Of a DNA stretch of 64,000 nt, positions 1-7,481 are shown piece after piece. The stretch covers positions 1 to 64,000 of the forward strand of contig CAZPHS010000005.1 of assembly GCA_964586785.1 (NCBI GenBank), in the 5' to 3' direction. The DNA comes from SZUA-584 sp041656035 (GTDB lineage: Bacteria; Bacillota; Clostridia; Christensenellales; SZUA-584). Position 1 is the first letter of the stretch. Each line of letters starts with the position of its first letter. The notes beneath the pieces were generated by a model, which was given only the letters and a program-made list of their open reading frames with translations, ran no database searches and was not told the origin of the DNA. The position numbers were made by a program, and so were the translations under genes.

Positions 1-70
1 TCCTGCGGTTCGCCGTTTGCCTGAGAAAAGTTTTCACGGAGAACGCAGAAGAACCGAAAAAAGTTAGCAC

Positions 71-99
71 TTGACTTTTTTATACTTACAATTTAAACT
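71..99 (+). promoter_or_regulatory. Candidate sigma-A promoter of the his operon
   Basis: TTGACT at 71-76 and TAAACT at 94-99 are separated by 17 bases, about 50 bases before hisZ. The -10 matches the consensus at 4 of 6 positions. The leader is too short for a T-box, and no T-box core is visible. Bases 1-70 show no gene. Confidence 0.5.
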
Positions 100-150
100 A
101 TATTCTGCACTGATAGTTTAGCGTAGTAAAGCGGTAAAACGAAAGAAGAT

Positions 151-1344
151 ATGGATACATATAAAAAGCATGTGCCGGACGGTATGGAAGACTGCCTGCC
201 GGAGGAATGCTACATAAAAAAGAATATTGAAAACGCCATCAGGAAACAGTTTATATTATCGGGATACAACGAGATAGAAACGCCTACTGTTGAGTATTAT
301 GATGTTTTTCAAGGCGGTGTCGGGGCTTATATGCAAGAGAGCATGTTAAAGCTTGTCGATTCCGCGGGACGAATACTTGTTTTGCGCCCCGATTTGACGG
401 TGCCTATAGCGCGCGTCGCCGCCACAAAGCTACCGGAAGGTGAAAAGCGTCTTTTTTATATACAAAACTCGTTCGCGGCAGCGGAGCCTTTAATAGGCAA
501 GGCGGGGGAGTTTACGCAAGCGGGTATTGAGCTTATAGGCAAAAGCGGCTGTCCGGCGGATGCCGAGGTAATCGCTTTGGCGGTAAAAACGCTACGGACA
601 GCCGGACTTGAAAGCTTTACAATAGATATAGGGCAGGTTAAATTTTTTAAGGCTCTGGTTAAAGATATTGGCATTGAAAGCGACAGGCTTGACGAGCTTA
701 GACATGCCGTAGACTCAAAAAACGCGCAGGCAATTGACGCGGTCGCGGAACGGGCAGGCATACGCGCCGATATGAAAAAAAAGATTGAAAAGCTGCCGTT
801 TCTGTTTGGGGGAGGCGAAGTGTTCGATAAAGCTCTGACACTGGCGGATAACGAGGGATGCGCTAAAGCGGTGGAAGAGCTCCGCGGAGTATTTAATCTT
901 CTTGCGCAATACGGTCTTGAAAAATATATTTCTGTGGATTTTGGGCTGCTGCACGATATAGCGTATTATTCGGGCATTGTTTTTAGGGGTATCGCGACGG
1001 GAATAGGATTTCCGGTAGTATCGGGCGGACGTTACGACGGGCTGATTGAAAGATTCGGAAGAACCGAACCCGCGACAGGCTTTGCGCTGGGAATAAAGCG
1101 CGTTATGATAGCTATGGAACGCCAGGGGCTGCTCGGCGGGCATTGCGGCGCCGACGCTGTGGTGGCGTGCGATTCCGCTTCTGCAGGAAAAGCGTTCTTT
1201 TACGCGGAATCATTACGAAACAGCGGCAAACGCACGTTATTCTATACCGGAACCTGTGAAAAAGAACTGCCTGAGCTGAAACAAAAAACGGACTGCGCCG
1301 TTGTTATATATTTTGACGCGGACGGCAAAATGAAAGAGTTTTAA
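151..1344 (+). CDS. hisZ: ATP phosphoribosyltransferase regulatory subunit HisZ
   Basis: HisZ is a catalytically inactive histidyl-tRNA synthetase paralogue that forms a hetero-octamer with the short HisG and makes the first step of histidine synthesis active and feedback-controlled. The 397-aa product has the class II synthetase-like core: an arginine-containing RPDLTVPIARV segment near residue 79 and a GGRYDGL segment near residue 293. Length fits HisZ, which is shorter than true HisRS, and no anticodon-binding domain is recognisable at the C-terminus. The ATG at 151 follows a weak GAAAGAAG site. It is the first gene of an eight-gene his operon, and the neighbouring short hisG confirms the assignment over HisS. 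Confidence 0.93.
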   Translation: MDTYKKHVPDGMEDCLPEECYIKKNIENAIRKQFILSGYNEIETPTVEYYDVFQGGVGAYMQESMLKLVDSAGRILVLRPDLTVPIARVAATKLPEGEKRLFYIQNSFAAAEPLIGKAGEFTQAGIELIGKSGCPADAEVIALAVKTLRTAGLESFTIDIGQVKFFKALVKDIGIESDRLDELRHAVDSKNAQAIDAVAERAGIRADMKKKIEKLPFLFGGGEVFDKALTLADNEGCAKAVEELRGVFNLLAQYGLEKYISVDFGLLHDIAYYSGIVFRGIATGIGFPVVSGGRYDGLIERFGRTEPATGFALGIKRVMIAMERQGLLGGHCGADAVVACDSASAGKAFFYAESLRNSGKRTLFYTGTCEKELPELKQKTDCAVVIYFDADGKMKEF

Positions 1345-1353
1345 GGAGTTTCT

Positions 1354-1986
1354 ATGCAGATAACCATAGCGCTTGCCAAAGGGCGGCTCGCGCAAAAGGC
1401 GATGGATATGCTTGAAAAATGCGGTATAGACTGCGAAGAGCCGCGGCAGTATTCACGCAGGCTTGTGTTTTACGATAAAAAGAACAACACGCGTTTTATA
1501 ATGGTGAAGCCTACGGACGTGCCGACTTATGTAGACCACGGCGTGGCGGATATAGGCATAGTCGGCAAAGACACGCTGCTTGAGGCCAACCTTCCGCTGT
1601 ACGAGATGGCAGACCTTAAATTCTCAAAATGCCGGCTTGTTATCGCGGGCTATCCGGAAAAACGCAACCTTTTGACATCTTCGGTAAAACGCGTGGCGAC
1701 AAAATATCCCGAAATCGCAAAAAGGTTTTATGCGCAAAAGGGCGAATCGGTAGAATGTATAAAGCTTCACGGCAGCGTTGAGCTAGGGCCTATGCTCGGT
1801 CTTTCGGACGTAATACTTGATATTGTGGAAAGCGGACGCACGCTTGCCGAGAACGGGCTTGTGATTATAGAGGAGATTTGCGAGGTTTCGGCAAGGCTCG
1901 CGGTTAACCGCGCAAGCCTTAAAATAAAATCGGCGGTGTTAAAGCCGCTTATTGAGCGTATACAAAAGACCGTGGAGGAGCGGTAA
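1354..1986 (+). CDS. hisG: ATP phosphoribosyltransferase, short form (HisG)
   Basis: Catalyses condensation of ATP with PRPP to phosphoribosyl-ATP, the committed step of histidine synthesis. At 210 aa this is the short HisG form without the C-terminal regulatory ACT-like domain, which agrees with hisZ directly upstream. The PRPP-binding loop is visible at residues 156-169 (DIVESGRTLAENGL). The start at 1354 is preceded by AAGGAG. The stop codon overlaps the hisD start by one base (TAATG), pointing to translational coupling. Confidence 0.96.
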   Translation: MQITIALAKGRLAQKAMDMLEKCGIDCEEPRQYSRRLVFYDKKNNTRFIMVKPTDVPTYVDHGVADIGIVGKDTLLEANLPLYEMADLKFSKCRLVIAGYPEKRNLLTSSVKRVATKYPEIAKRFYAQKGESVECIKLHGSVELGPMLGLSDVILDIVESGRTLAENGLVIIEEICEVSARLAVNRASLKIKSAVLKPLIERIQKTVEER

Positions 1987-3278
1987 TGCGTATATATGAA
2001 TCAAACGATATTAAAGCGGTATGGGACCGCCTTAACAGAAAGCCTCTTTTGCAGCAGAGTATAACCGGCAAAGTTCGCGAAATAATAGCGGCCGTATCAA
2101 AGAAAGGCGATTTAGCTTTGTTTGATTACGCGAAACGCTTTGACGGCTTTGAGCTGAACGCCCAAAATATACGCGTAACAAAGCGGGAAATTGACGAAGC
2201 GTATACTCTTGTGCCCGACGAGCTTATAGACACCATTAAAAAAAGCGCGCGCAACATTGCGGCCTTTCATCAGCCGCAAAAAAGGCGCGGGTACGAACTG
2301 AAAGAAGGGGGAGCGTTAACCGGACGATTGGTTTTGCCTATGCGGCGCGCCGGAGTATATGTTCCGGGCGGCAAAGCTGCGTATCCTTCCAGTGTTCTGA
2401 TGAATATTATTCCGGCGAAGATTGCGGGTGTTAAAGAGGTTATAATGGTAACTCCGCCGCGGAAAACGGGCGTTGTGGAGCCTTTAACTCTTATCGCCGC
2501 GGATATCGCCGGAGCCGACAGTATTCTTAAGATTGGCGGGGCGCAGGCTATCGCGGCATTGGCGTACGGCACGGACAGCGTCCCCATGGCGGATATAATC
2601 ACAGGCCCGGGAAACGCGTACGTTACCGCCGCAAAACGCGAGGTTTTCGGTAAAGTAGGTATAGATATGCTCGCGGGTCCTTCGGAAGTGCTTATTATAG
2701 CCGATGAAACGGCAAACCCCGTATATGTCGCCGCCGATTTATTGTCTCAGGCGGAGCACGACGAAATGGCGGCAAGCGTCCTGCTTACACCGTGCAAAGA
2801 ATTGGCGCGGAAAACCGCTTTGGAAATTAACCGCCGGCTCGATTCGCTGCCGCGGCGCGATATAGCAAAGCAGTCGATTGACAATTTCGGAACAATAGTT
2901 GTAACTGAATCCGTAGACGAAGCTTTTGAGATATCAAACGCGTACGCGCCGGAACACCTCGAGATTATTGTTCGGGAGCCCGCAAAGCAGCTGAGCAAGG
3001 TTGCAAACGCGGGAGCTGTTTTTCTCGGAAGCTACTCGCCCGAAACGCTGGGTGATTATTTTGCCGGCACCAACCATGTGCTGCCAACTTCCGGCACGGC
3101 GCGGTTTTCCTCGCCTTTGTCGGCGGACAGCTTTACAAAAACGGTCAACTACGTCTATTATGACAAGGAAAGCCTTGAAAAATGCCGCGGCGATATCGAA
3201 AGGTTCGCGCGGGCGGAAGGGCTTTTCGCACATGCGCAAAGCGTGTCGGCAAGGTTTGATATGGAGGAGATATTATGA
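1986..3278 (+). CDS. hisD: Histidinol dehydrogenase
   Basis: A zinc- and NAD-dependent enzyme that oxidises histidinol to histidine in two steps, the last reaction of the pathway. The 430-aa length is typical. Zinc-ligand residues lie in SQAEHDE (Q255, H258), and the catalytic Glu-His pair is in APEHLE (E323, H324). The glycine-rich GPGNAYV and GPSEV segments of the family are present near residues 207 and 231. It overlaps hisG by one base and hisB by four (ATGA). Confidence 0.97.
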   Translation: MRIYESNDIKAVWDRLNRKPLLQQSITGKVREIIAAVSKKGDLALFDYAKRFDGFELNAQNIRVTKREIDEAYTLVPDELIDTIKKSARNIAAFHQPQKRRGYELKEGGALTGRLVLPMRRAGVYVPGGKAAYPSSVLMNIIPAKIAGVKEVIMVTPPRKTGVVEPLTLIAADIAGADSILKIGGAQAIAALAYGTDSVPMADIITGPGNAYVTAAKREVFGKVGIDMLAGPSEVLIIADETANPVYVAADLLSQAEHDEMAASVLLTPCKELARKTALEINRRLDSLPRRDIAKQSIDNFGTIVVTESVDEAFEISNAYAPEHLEIIVREPAKQLSKVANAGAVFLGSYSPETLGDYFAGTNHVLPTSGTARFSSPLSADSFTKTVNYVYYDKESLEKCRGDIERFARAEGLFAHAQSVSARFDMEEIL

Positions 3279-3859
3279 GAAGCGCGAGTATAAAAAGAGA
3301 AACAAAAGAGACAAGCATAAACCTTTGTATTGATATAGACGGCGGAGGCGAATATAAGATAGACACCGGCATAGGTTTTTTCGACCATATGCTGTGCCTT
3401 TTTGCGCGCCACGGTCTTTTTGACTTATCGCTTACGGTAAAAGGCGATTTGAAGGTGGACGAGCACCACACAATAGAAGACACCGGAATCGCATTAGGCG
3501 AGGCGTTCGCGCAGGCGGCGGGAGACAAATCGGGAATATGCCGTTATGCCGCGCAGTTTGTGCCTATGGACGAGGCGCTGGCTTTCGCGAGCGTCGATTT
3601 TTCCGGCCGCGCGTACTTGGAATATTGTGTCGGCTGTCCCGGTGAGATTGTCGGGGGAATAAACGCGCAGGTTTTCGAAGAGTTTTTTCGCGCGTTCGCC
3701 GTATCGGCAAAAATCACTCTGCACATAAAAGCGCTTTACGGCGCTAATACGCATCACATTATTGAAGCGGTGTTCAAAGCCGCGGCGCGCGCGCTTCGTT
3801 TCGCTTTGGAGGACGACCCGCGAAACGGCGGTATTCCCTCCACCAAAGGAGTTCTTTAG
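3275..3859 (+). CDS. hisB: Imidazoleglycerol-phosphate dehydratase
   Basis: Dehydrates imidazoleglycerol phosphate to imidazoleacetol phosphate, using a di-manganese centre. At 194 aa it is the monofunctional form without the phosphatase domain found in enterobacterial HisB. The metal-binding histidine clusters are plain: FFDHML near residue 29, DEHHTIEDT near residue 53 and ANTHHIIEA in the C-terminal half. GGAGGAG lies just upstream and the ATG overlaps the hisD stop as ATGA. A separate histidinol-phosphatase would be needed, and none is in this window. Confidence 0.97.
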   Translation: MRSASIKRETKETSINLCIDIDGGGEYKIDTGIGFFDHMLCLFARHGLFDLSLTVKGDLKVDEHHTIEDTGIALGEAFAQAAGDKSGICRYAAQFVPMDEALAFASVDFSGRAYLEYCVGCPGEIVGGINAQVFEEFFRAFAVSAKITLHIKALYGANTHHIIEAVFKAAARALRFALEDDPRNGGIPSTKGVL

Positions 3860-3862
3860 CAA

Positions 3863-4462
3863 ATGATAGCCATTATAGATTACGGGGCGGGAAACCTTCG
3901 CAGCGTCGGCAAGGCTTTTGAGTACATGGGTTTTAACGCGCGAATCACCGGCGATATTAAGCTGCTTAAAGAAGCGTCGCATATAGTGCTGCCGGGCGTG
4001 GGCGCTTTCGCGGACGCCGTGCGCGTCCTTAAGAATTCGGGCATGAGCGACGCGATAAAAAAAGAAATAAAAAAAGGCAAGCCTTTTCTTGGGATATGCC
4101 TTGGTATGCAGCTGCTTTTCGGAAGAAGCTTTGAGAACGGCGGACACAAGGGTTTGGGGCTTATACCCGGCACGGTTGCGCCTATTGCCGGCGAAGGGCT
4201 AAAAGTGCCCCATATGGGCTGGAACAGCCTGCACGAATGCAAAAGCGCTTTGCTCGGCGGAATGGACGGCGGTTACGTCTATTTTGTTCATTCGTTCGCC
4301 GCCAAAGGAGTTCCGGATAAGTATACAGCAGCAACGGCAGACTACTCGGGCAGATTTCCCGCCGCAGTCAATAAAGACAATATATACGGTTTGCAGTTTC
4401 ACCCCGAGAAAAGCGATGAGACGGGACTATTGATACTTAGGCGTTTCGGGGGGTTAAAATGA
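3863..4462 (+). CDS. hisH: Imidazole glycerol phosphate synthase, glutaminase subunit
   Basis: A class I glutamine amidotransferase that releases ammonia from glutamine and channels it into HisF. The 199-aa protein has the nucleophile C79 in GICLGMQ and the partner residues H180 and E182 in FHPEKS, so the Cys-His-Glu triad is complete. AAAGGAG lies about a dozen bases before the ATG. Its stop overlaps the hisA start (ATGA). Its partner hisF lies two genes downstream. Confidence 0.97.
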   Translation: MIAIIDYGAGNLRSVGKAFEYMGFNARITGDIKLLKEASHIVLPGVGAFADAVRVLKNSGMSDAIKKEIKKGKPFLGICLGMQLLFGRSFENGGHKGLGLIPGTVAPIAGEGLKVPHMGWNSLHECKSALLGGMDGGYVYFVHSFAAKGVPDKYTAATADYSGRFPAAVNKDNIYGLQFHPEKSDETGLLILRRFGGLK

Positions 4463-5172
4463 TAATTTATCCAGCGATAGACCTAAAAGACGGTGTATGC
4501 GTCCGCCTTAAAATGGGCGATTTGAGCCGGTCCACGCAATACGGAGACCCCGCCGGTATAGCCCGTAAATGGCGGGAGCAAGGCGCGCGGTATCTGCACG
4601 TGGTAGACCTTGACGCCGCGTTTACAGGGAAGTTCTCTAACAAGGAAGCGGTTTTAAGAATACTGGAAACGGCAAAAATACCCGTTCAGTTAGGCGGCGG
4701 AGTGCGCAGCCTTAACGATATAAAAGAGCGCTTGTCTTTAGGGTTGGAAAGGGTGATAGTGGGCACGGCGGCCGTCGAAAACCCGCGGCTTATAGAGCGC
4801 GCGGCGGAAAAGTATCCCGGGCGGATAGTCGTCGGCATAGACGCTAAAAACGGGCGCGCTGCCACGCGCGGGTGGACGACACAAACGGACGAAGACCCCG
4901 TCAGCCTCGCGCTGAATATGAAACGGCTCGGAATAAAAACGGTTATTTACACCGATATAACGCGGGACGGTATGCTTTTTGGTCCAAACACTTCGGCTGT
5001 GCGGCTGATGGCGGAAAAAACGGGTATGGAGATAATAGCGTCGGGCGGCGTAAGCGGGATTGTTGACGTTTACGACATAAAAAAAACCGGAGCGCGGGGC
5101 GTTATAATAGGCAAAGCGTTGTATACGGGCGATATAGATTTAAAAGAGGCGTTACAAGCGGGAAGGAAATAA
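4459..5172 (+). CDS. hisA: ProFAR isomerase (HisA)
   Basis: This (beta/alpha)8-barrel enzyme performs the Amadori rearrangement of ProFAR to PRFAR. The 237-aa sequence starts with PAIDLKDG, carrying the catalytic Asp at residue 8, and has the second half-barrel motif TDITRDG at residues 165-171. The phosphate-binding loops LGGGVR and ASGGVSG are present. In this gene isoleucine is encoded 18 times by ATA, three times by ATT and never by ATC, a bias that serves as the local reference for the mannan region. Confidence 0.96.
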   Translation: MIIYPAIDLKDGVCVRLKMGDLSRSTQYGDPAGIARKWREQGARYLHVVDLDAAFTGKFSNKEAVLRILETAKIPVQLGGGVRSLNDIKERLSLGLERVIVGTAAVENPRLIERAAEKYPGRIVVGIDAKNGRAATRGWTTQTDEDPVSLALNMKRLGIKTVIYTDITRDGMLFGPNTSAVRLMAEKTGMEIIASGGVSGIVDVYDIKKTGARGVIIGKALYTGDIDLKEALQAGRK

Positions 5173-5174
5173 CA

Positions 5175-5933
5175 ATGCTCACTAAAAGAATAATACCGTG
5201 CCTTGACGTTGACGCGGGCAGAGTGGTAAAGGGTATCAATTTTGAAGGGCTGCGCGACGCGGGAGACCCTGTGGAGATGGCGAAAGCGTTTAACGAGTCG
5301 GGCGCGGACGAGCTGGTTTTTCTTGATATAACGGCTTCGGCGCAAGGGCGCGGCATAATGAAGGATGTTGTCGCAAGAACGGCGGAGCAGGTTTTTATAC
5401 CGCTGACGGTGGGCGGCGGAATGCGCGCCGTTGAGGATTTTCGCGATATGCTGCGGCTTGGCGCCGATAAAATATCCGTCAACACCGCGGCAGTTTTAAA
5501 CCCCGGCCTGCTTTCACAGGCGGCGGAAAAATTCGGCAGGCAATGCGTTGTGTGCGCGATTGACGCCAAAAAAAGAGACGGCGAGGGCTGGGAGGTTTAC
5601 ATAAACGGAGGACGCGAACCGGCGGGGATAGACGCTCTGGAGTGGGCGGCGGAGGCCGAAAAACGCGGCGCGGGCGAGATACTGCTTACCAGCATGGATA
5701 CCGACGGCACAAAAAACGGCTACGACATACCGCTGACAAAGGCGGTGGCGGGGGCTGTGCGCATACCCGTTATCGCTTCCGGCGGCGCGGGGCGCCTCGA
5801 GCACTTAAAAGACGCCATACTGTTGGCGGACGCGGACGCTGTGCTAGTCGCGTCTATATTCCATTACGGAGAATATACTGTGCGTGAAGCCAAGCGGTAT
5901 TTAGCGGAGCATAACATACCCGTGCGGCCGTAA
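5175..5933 (+). CDS. hisF: Imidazole glycerol phosphate synthase, cyclase subunit
   Basis: This (beta/alpha)8-barrel subunit uses HisH-derived ammonia to convert PRFAR to imidazoleglycerol phosphate and AICAR. The 252-aa protein carries D11 in IPCLDVDAG and the second catalytic aspartate segment in CAIDAK, with the phosphate loops VGGGMR and ASGGAG. It begins two bases after the hisA stop. Similarity to HisA, its ancient duplicate, is evident, but the LTSMDTDGTKNGYD segment is specific to HisF. Confidence 0.97.
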   Translation: MLTKRIIPCLDVDAGRVVKGINFEGLRDAGDPVEMAKAFNESGADELVFLDITASAQGRGIMKDVVARTAEQVFIPLTVGGGMRAVEDFRDMLRLGADKISVNTAAVLNPGLLSQAAEKFGRQCVVCAIDAKKRDGEGWEVYINGGREPAGIDALEWAAEAEKRGAGEILLTSMDTDGTKNGYDIPLTKAVAGAVRIPVIASGGAGRLEHLKDAILLADADAVLVASIFHYGEYTVREAKRYLAEHNIPVRP

Positions 5934-5944
5934 CGGAGGAGCGT

Positions 5945-6559
5945 ATGAATATAAAAGATGTAAAATTCGACGACAAAGGGCTTATTCCGGTTATAGCGCA
6001 GGACGCGGAGACGAATCTGGTGCTTATGCTTGCGTATATGAATGAAGAAGCGCTTAATGCGACGCTTGAAACAAAGTATATGACGTATTATTCACGAAGC
6101 CGCGGCAAGCTGTGGCGCAAGGGCGAAACATCCGGCCATGTGCAAAAGCTGTGCGAATTAAAGCCGGACTGCGACGGCGATACGCTGCTTGCCCGGGTGT
6201 ATCAAACCGGCCCGGCGTGCCACACGGGCAATTATTCCTGTTTTTATAATTCGCTCTGCGGCGAGAGTGATAACGCCGGCGGATACGGCATAATAGATGA
6301 ACTTTTTGCCGTTATAAAGGATAGGCGCGTCAATAAAAAAGAGGGCTCGTACACATGTTATCTGTTTGAAAAAGGCGTGGATAAAATATGCAAAAAGATA
6401 GGCGAAGAAGCGTCGGAAATAATAATTGCGGCGAAAAATAAAAATTCTGACGAAATAAAATACGAAAGCGCGGATTTTATATATCATCTTTTGGTGCTGC
6501 TGTGCGAATGCGGCATAGACCCCGCGGAGGTGTTTGCGGAACTGCGAAAACGCCGATAA
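5945..6559 (+). CDS. hisI: Bifunctional phosphoribosyl-AMP cyclohydrolase / phosphoribosyl-ATP pyrophosphatase
   Basis: This 204-aa HisI-HisE fusion catalyses the second and third steps of the pathway. The N-terminal HisI part (about 1-110) shows YSRSRGKLWRKGETSGH, the acidic metal-binding DCDGD and zinc cysteines around GPACHTGNYSC. The C-terminal HisE part (about 115-204) has the all-alpha pyrophosphatase pattern with GEEASEIIIAA and ESADFIYHLL. A GGAGG site lies just upstream of the ATG. It is the last gene of the operon. No clear terminator follows before the tRNA promoter. Confidence 0.95.
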   Translation: MNIKDVKFDDKGLIPVIAQDAETNLVLMLAYMNEEALNATLETKYMTYYSRSRGKLWRKGETSGHVQKLCELKPDCDGDTLLARVYQTGPACHTGNYSCFYNSLCGESDNAGGYGIIDELFAVIKDRRVNKKEGSYTCYLFEKGVDKICKKIGEEASEIIIAAKNKNSDEIKYESADFIYHLLVLLCECGIDPAEVFAELRKRR

Positions 6560-6641
6560 CAATAACCACCGTAAAAAGCAGAACGAGTGAAGATTCGGGA
6601 GCAATAAGCGGTTAAACGCGTATAACATTAAACTGTGAATT

Positions 6642-6670
6642 TTGACATGACCCTTTGTCTGTTATACAAT
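6642..6670 (+). promoter_or_regulatory. sigma-A promoter of the tRNA cluster
   Basis: A perfect TTGACA at 6642-6647 is followed after 17 bases by TACAAT at 6665-6670, about 38 bases before tRNA-Val. This is among the strongest promoter matches in the window, as expected for a stable RNA unit. Confidence 0.8.
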
Positions 6671-6707
6671 ATCGCAGCGTTCCGGTTTTATTTACGGGTA
6701 TTTTTTT

Positions 6708-6783
6708 GGGAGCATAGCTCAGCTGGGAGAGCATTTGCCTTACAAGCAAAGGGTCACAGGTTCGAGCCCTGTTGCTCCCACCA
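6708..6783 (+). tRNA. tRNA-Val (anticodon TAC)
   Basis: A cloverleaf is formed by acceptor arms GGGAGCA and TGCTCCC, D-arm GCTCAGCTGGGAGAGC and T-loop GGTTCGAGCC. The anticodon loop CTTACAA gives TAC, reading GTA. The discriminator A and an encoded CCA end are present. Confidence 0.95.
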
Positions 6784-6810
6784 GAGTAAAAAAGCCGAAG
6801 CGGTAAATTT

Positions 6811-6830
6811 GCCGCAAAATGCGGCTTTTA
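6811..6830 (+). terminator. Small hairpin with U-tract between tRNA-Val and tRNA-Gly
   Basis: GCCGCA and TGCGGC flank a three-base loop, and TTTTA follows. It has terminator form but lies between cotranscribed tRNAs, so it may act as a partial terminator or a processing signal. Confidence 0.45.
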
Positions 6831-6831
6831 T

Positions 6832-6906
6832 GCGGGAGTGACTCAGTGGTAGAGTGCGACCTTGCCAAGGTCGAAGTCGCGGGTTCGAATCCCGTCTTCC
6901 GCTCCA
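6832..6906 (+). tRNA. tRNA-Gly (anticodon GCC)
   Basis: Acceptor arms GCGGGAG and CTTCCGC pair with one G-U. The anticodon stem CGACC/GGTCG encloses TTGCCAA, giving GCC. The T-loop GGTTCGAATCC, a discriminator T and an encoded CCA are present. Confidence 0.95.
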
Positions 6907-6916
6907 AAAACGCCGT

Positions 6917-6942
6917 ATCCCCCGCCTTTTAAAGCGGGGGAT
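6917..6942. repeat. Perfect 9-bp inverted repeat between tRNA-Gly and tRNA-Cys
   Basis: ATCCCCCGC and GCGGGGGAT are separated by eight bases. No T-run follows on either strand, so an RNA-processing hairpin is more likely than a terminator. Confidence 0.5.
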
Positions 6943-7012
6943 ATTGCAAAAAGCCGGTAATGTATAAGCTTTCGGCAAACGGAATATAAATGCATTGCGT
7001 AAAAAAAAGTAC

Positions 7013-7087
7013 GGCGCCATAGCCAAGTGGTAAGGCCAAGGTCTGCAAAACCTTTATGCCCCAGTTCAAATCTGGGTGGCGCCTCCA
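7013..7087 (+). tRNA. tRNA-Cys (anticodon GCA)
   Basis: Acceptor arms GGCGCCA and TGGCGCC pair fully. The anticodon stem AAGGT/ACCTT encloses CTGCAAA, giving GCA. Discriminator T and an encoded CCA are present. tRNA-Leu begins eight bases later. Confidence 0.95.
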
Positions 7088-7095
7088 AGTATATT

Positions 7096-7183
7096 GCCGA
7101 AGTGGCGGAATCGGCAGACGCACGGGACTTAAAATCCCGCGGTGGGTAACACCGTACCGGTTCAATTCCGGTCTTCGGCACCA
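7096..7183 (+). tRNA. tRNA-Leu (anticodon TAA)
   Basis: An 88-base class II tRNA with acceptor arms GCCGAAG and CTTCGGC and a variable-arm stem (GGTGGGTAACACC). The anticodon loop CTTAAAA gives TAA, reading TTA codons. An encoded CCA ends the gene. Confidence 0.95.
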
Positions 7184-7205
7184 CGTCGGAGCACGCTATG
7201 CTCCT

Positions 7206-7236
7206 AAGCCCGCAAGCTGTCGTTTTGCGGGCTTTA
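7206..7236 (+). terminator. Rho-independent terminator of the tRNA cluster
   Basis: GCCCGCAA (7208-7215) pairs with TTGCGGGC (7225-7232) around a nine-base loop and is followed by TTTAT. It sits 25 bases after tRNA-Leu. Confidence 0.75.
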
Positions 7237-7391
7237 TGCGCTTCGCGGCTCCTCCTTTTCCCCGCTAAGCCGCGGTTTTACGGGGCTTTGCCGTTCGCCG
7301 GAACATCATCTTTTACATTTTACTATACTTTTTATATTGCGCTAAAGGTGTGGTTTTGCATCGCATGTGCTGTGATTTGGGGTTGTTTTTA

Positions 7392-7400
7392 TGCTATACT
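7392..7400 (+). promoter_or_regulatory. Extended -10 promoter before the ABC exporter
   Basis: TGCTATACT is an extended -10 element (TGn + TATACT at 7395-7400) without a good -35 hexamer, about 80 bases before the exporter start. The stretch 7237-7481 holds no convincing gene. A 95-codon frame there overlaps the terminator and has no ribosome site. Confidence 0.5.
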
Positions 7401-7481
7401 GTTATATCACGAGATTTCATTTATTAAAACGAAAAAAAATTCGGTTTCTCCGTTGCCGTCTTTTTTTGACGAAGGTTTCCA

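Noticed and set aside
1..150. T-box or histidine attenuator before hisZ
   Set aside because: No T-box core sequence, no His-codon leader peptide and no terminator; the promoter lies only about 50 bases from the start.
6811..6942. GC-rich hairpins between tRNAs considered as repeats of a mobile element
   Set aside because: The two hairpins differ in sequence and simply space the tRNA genes.
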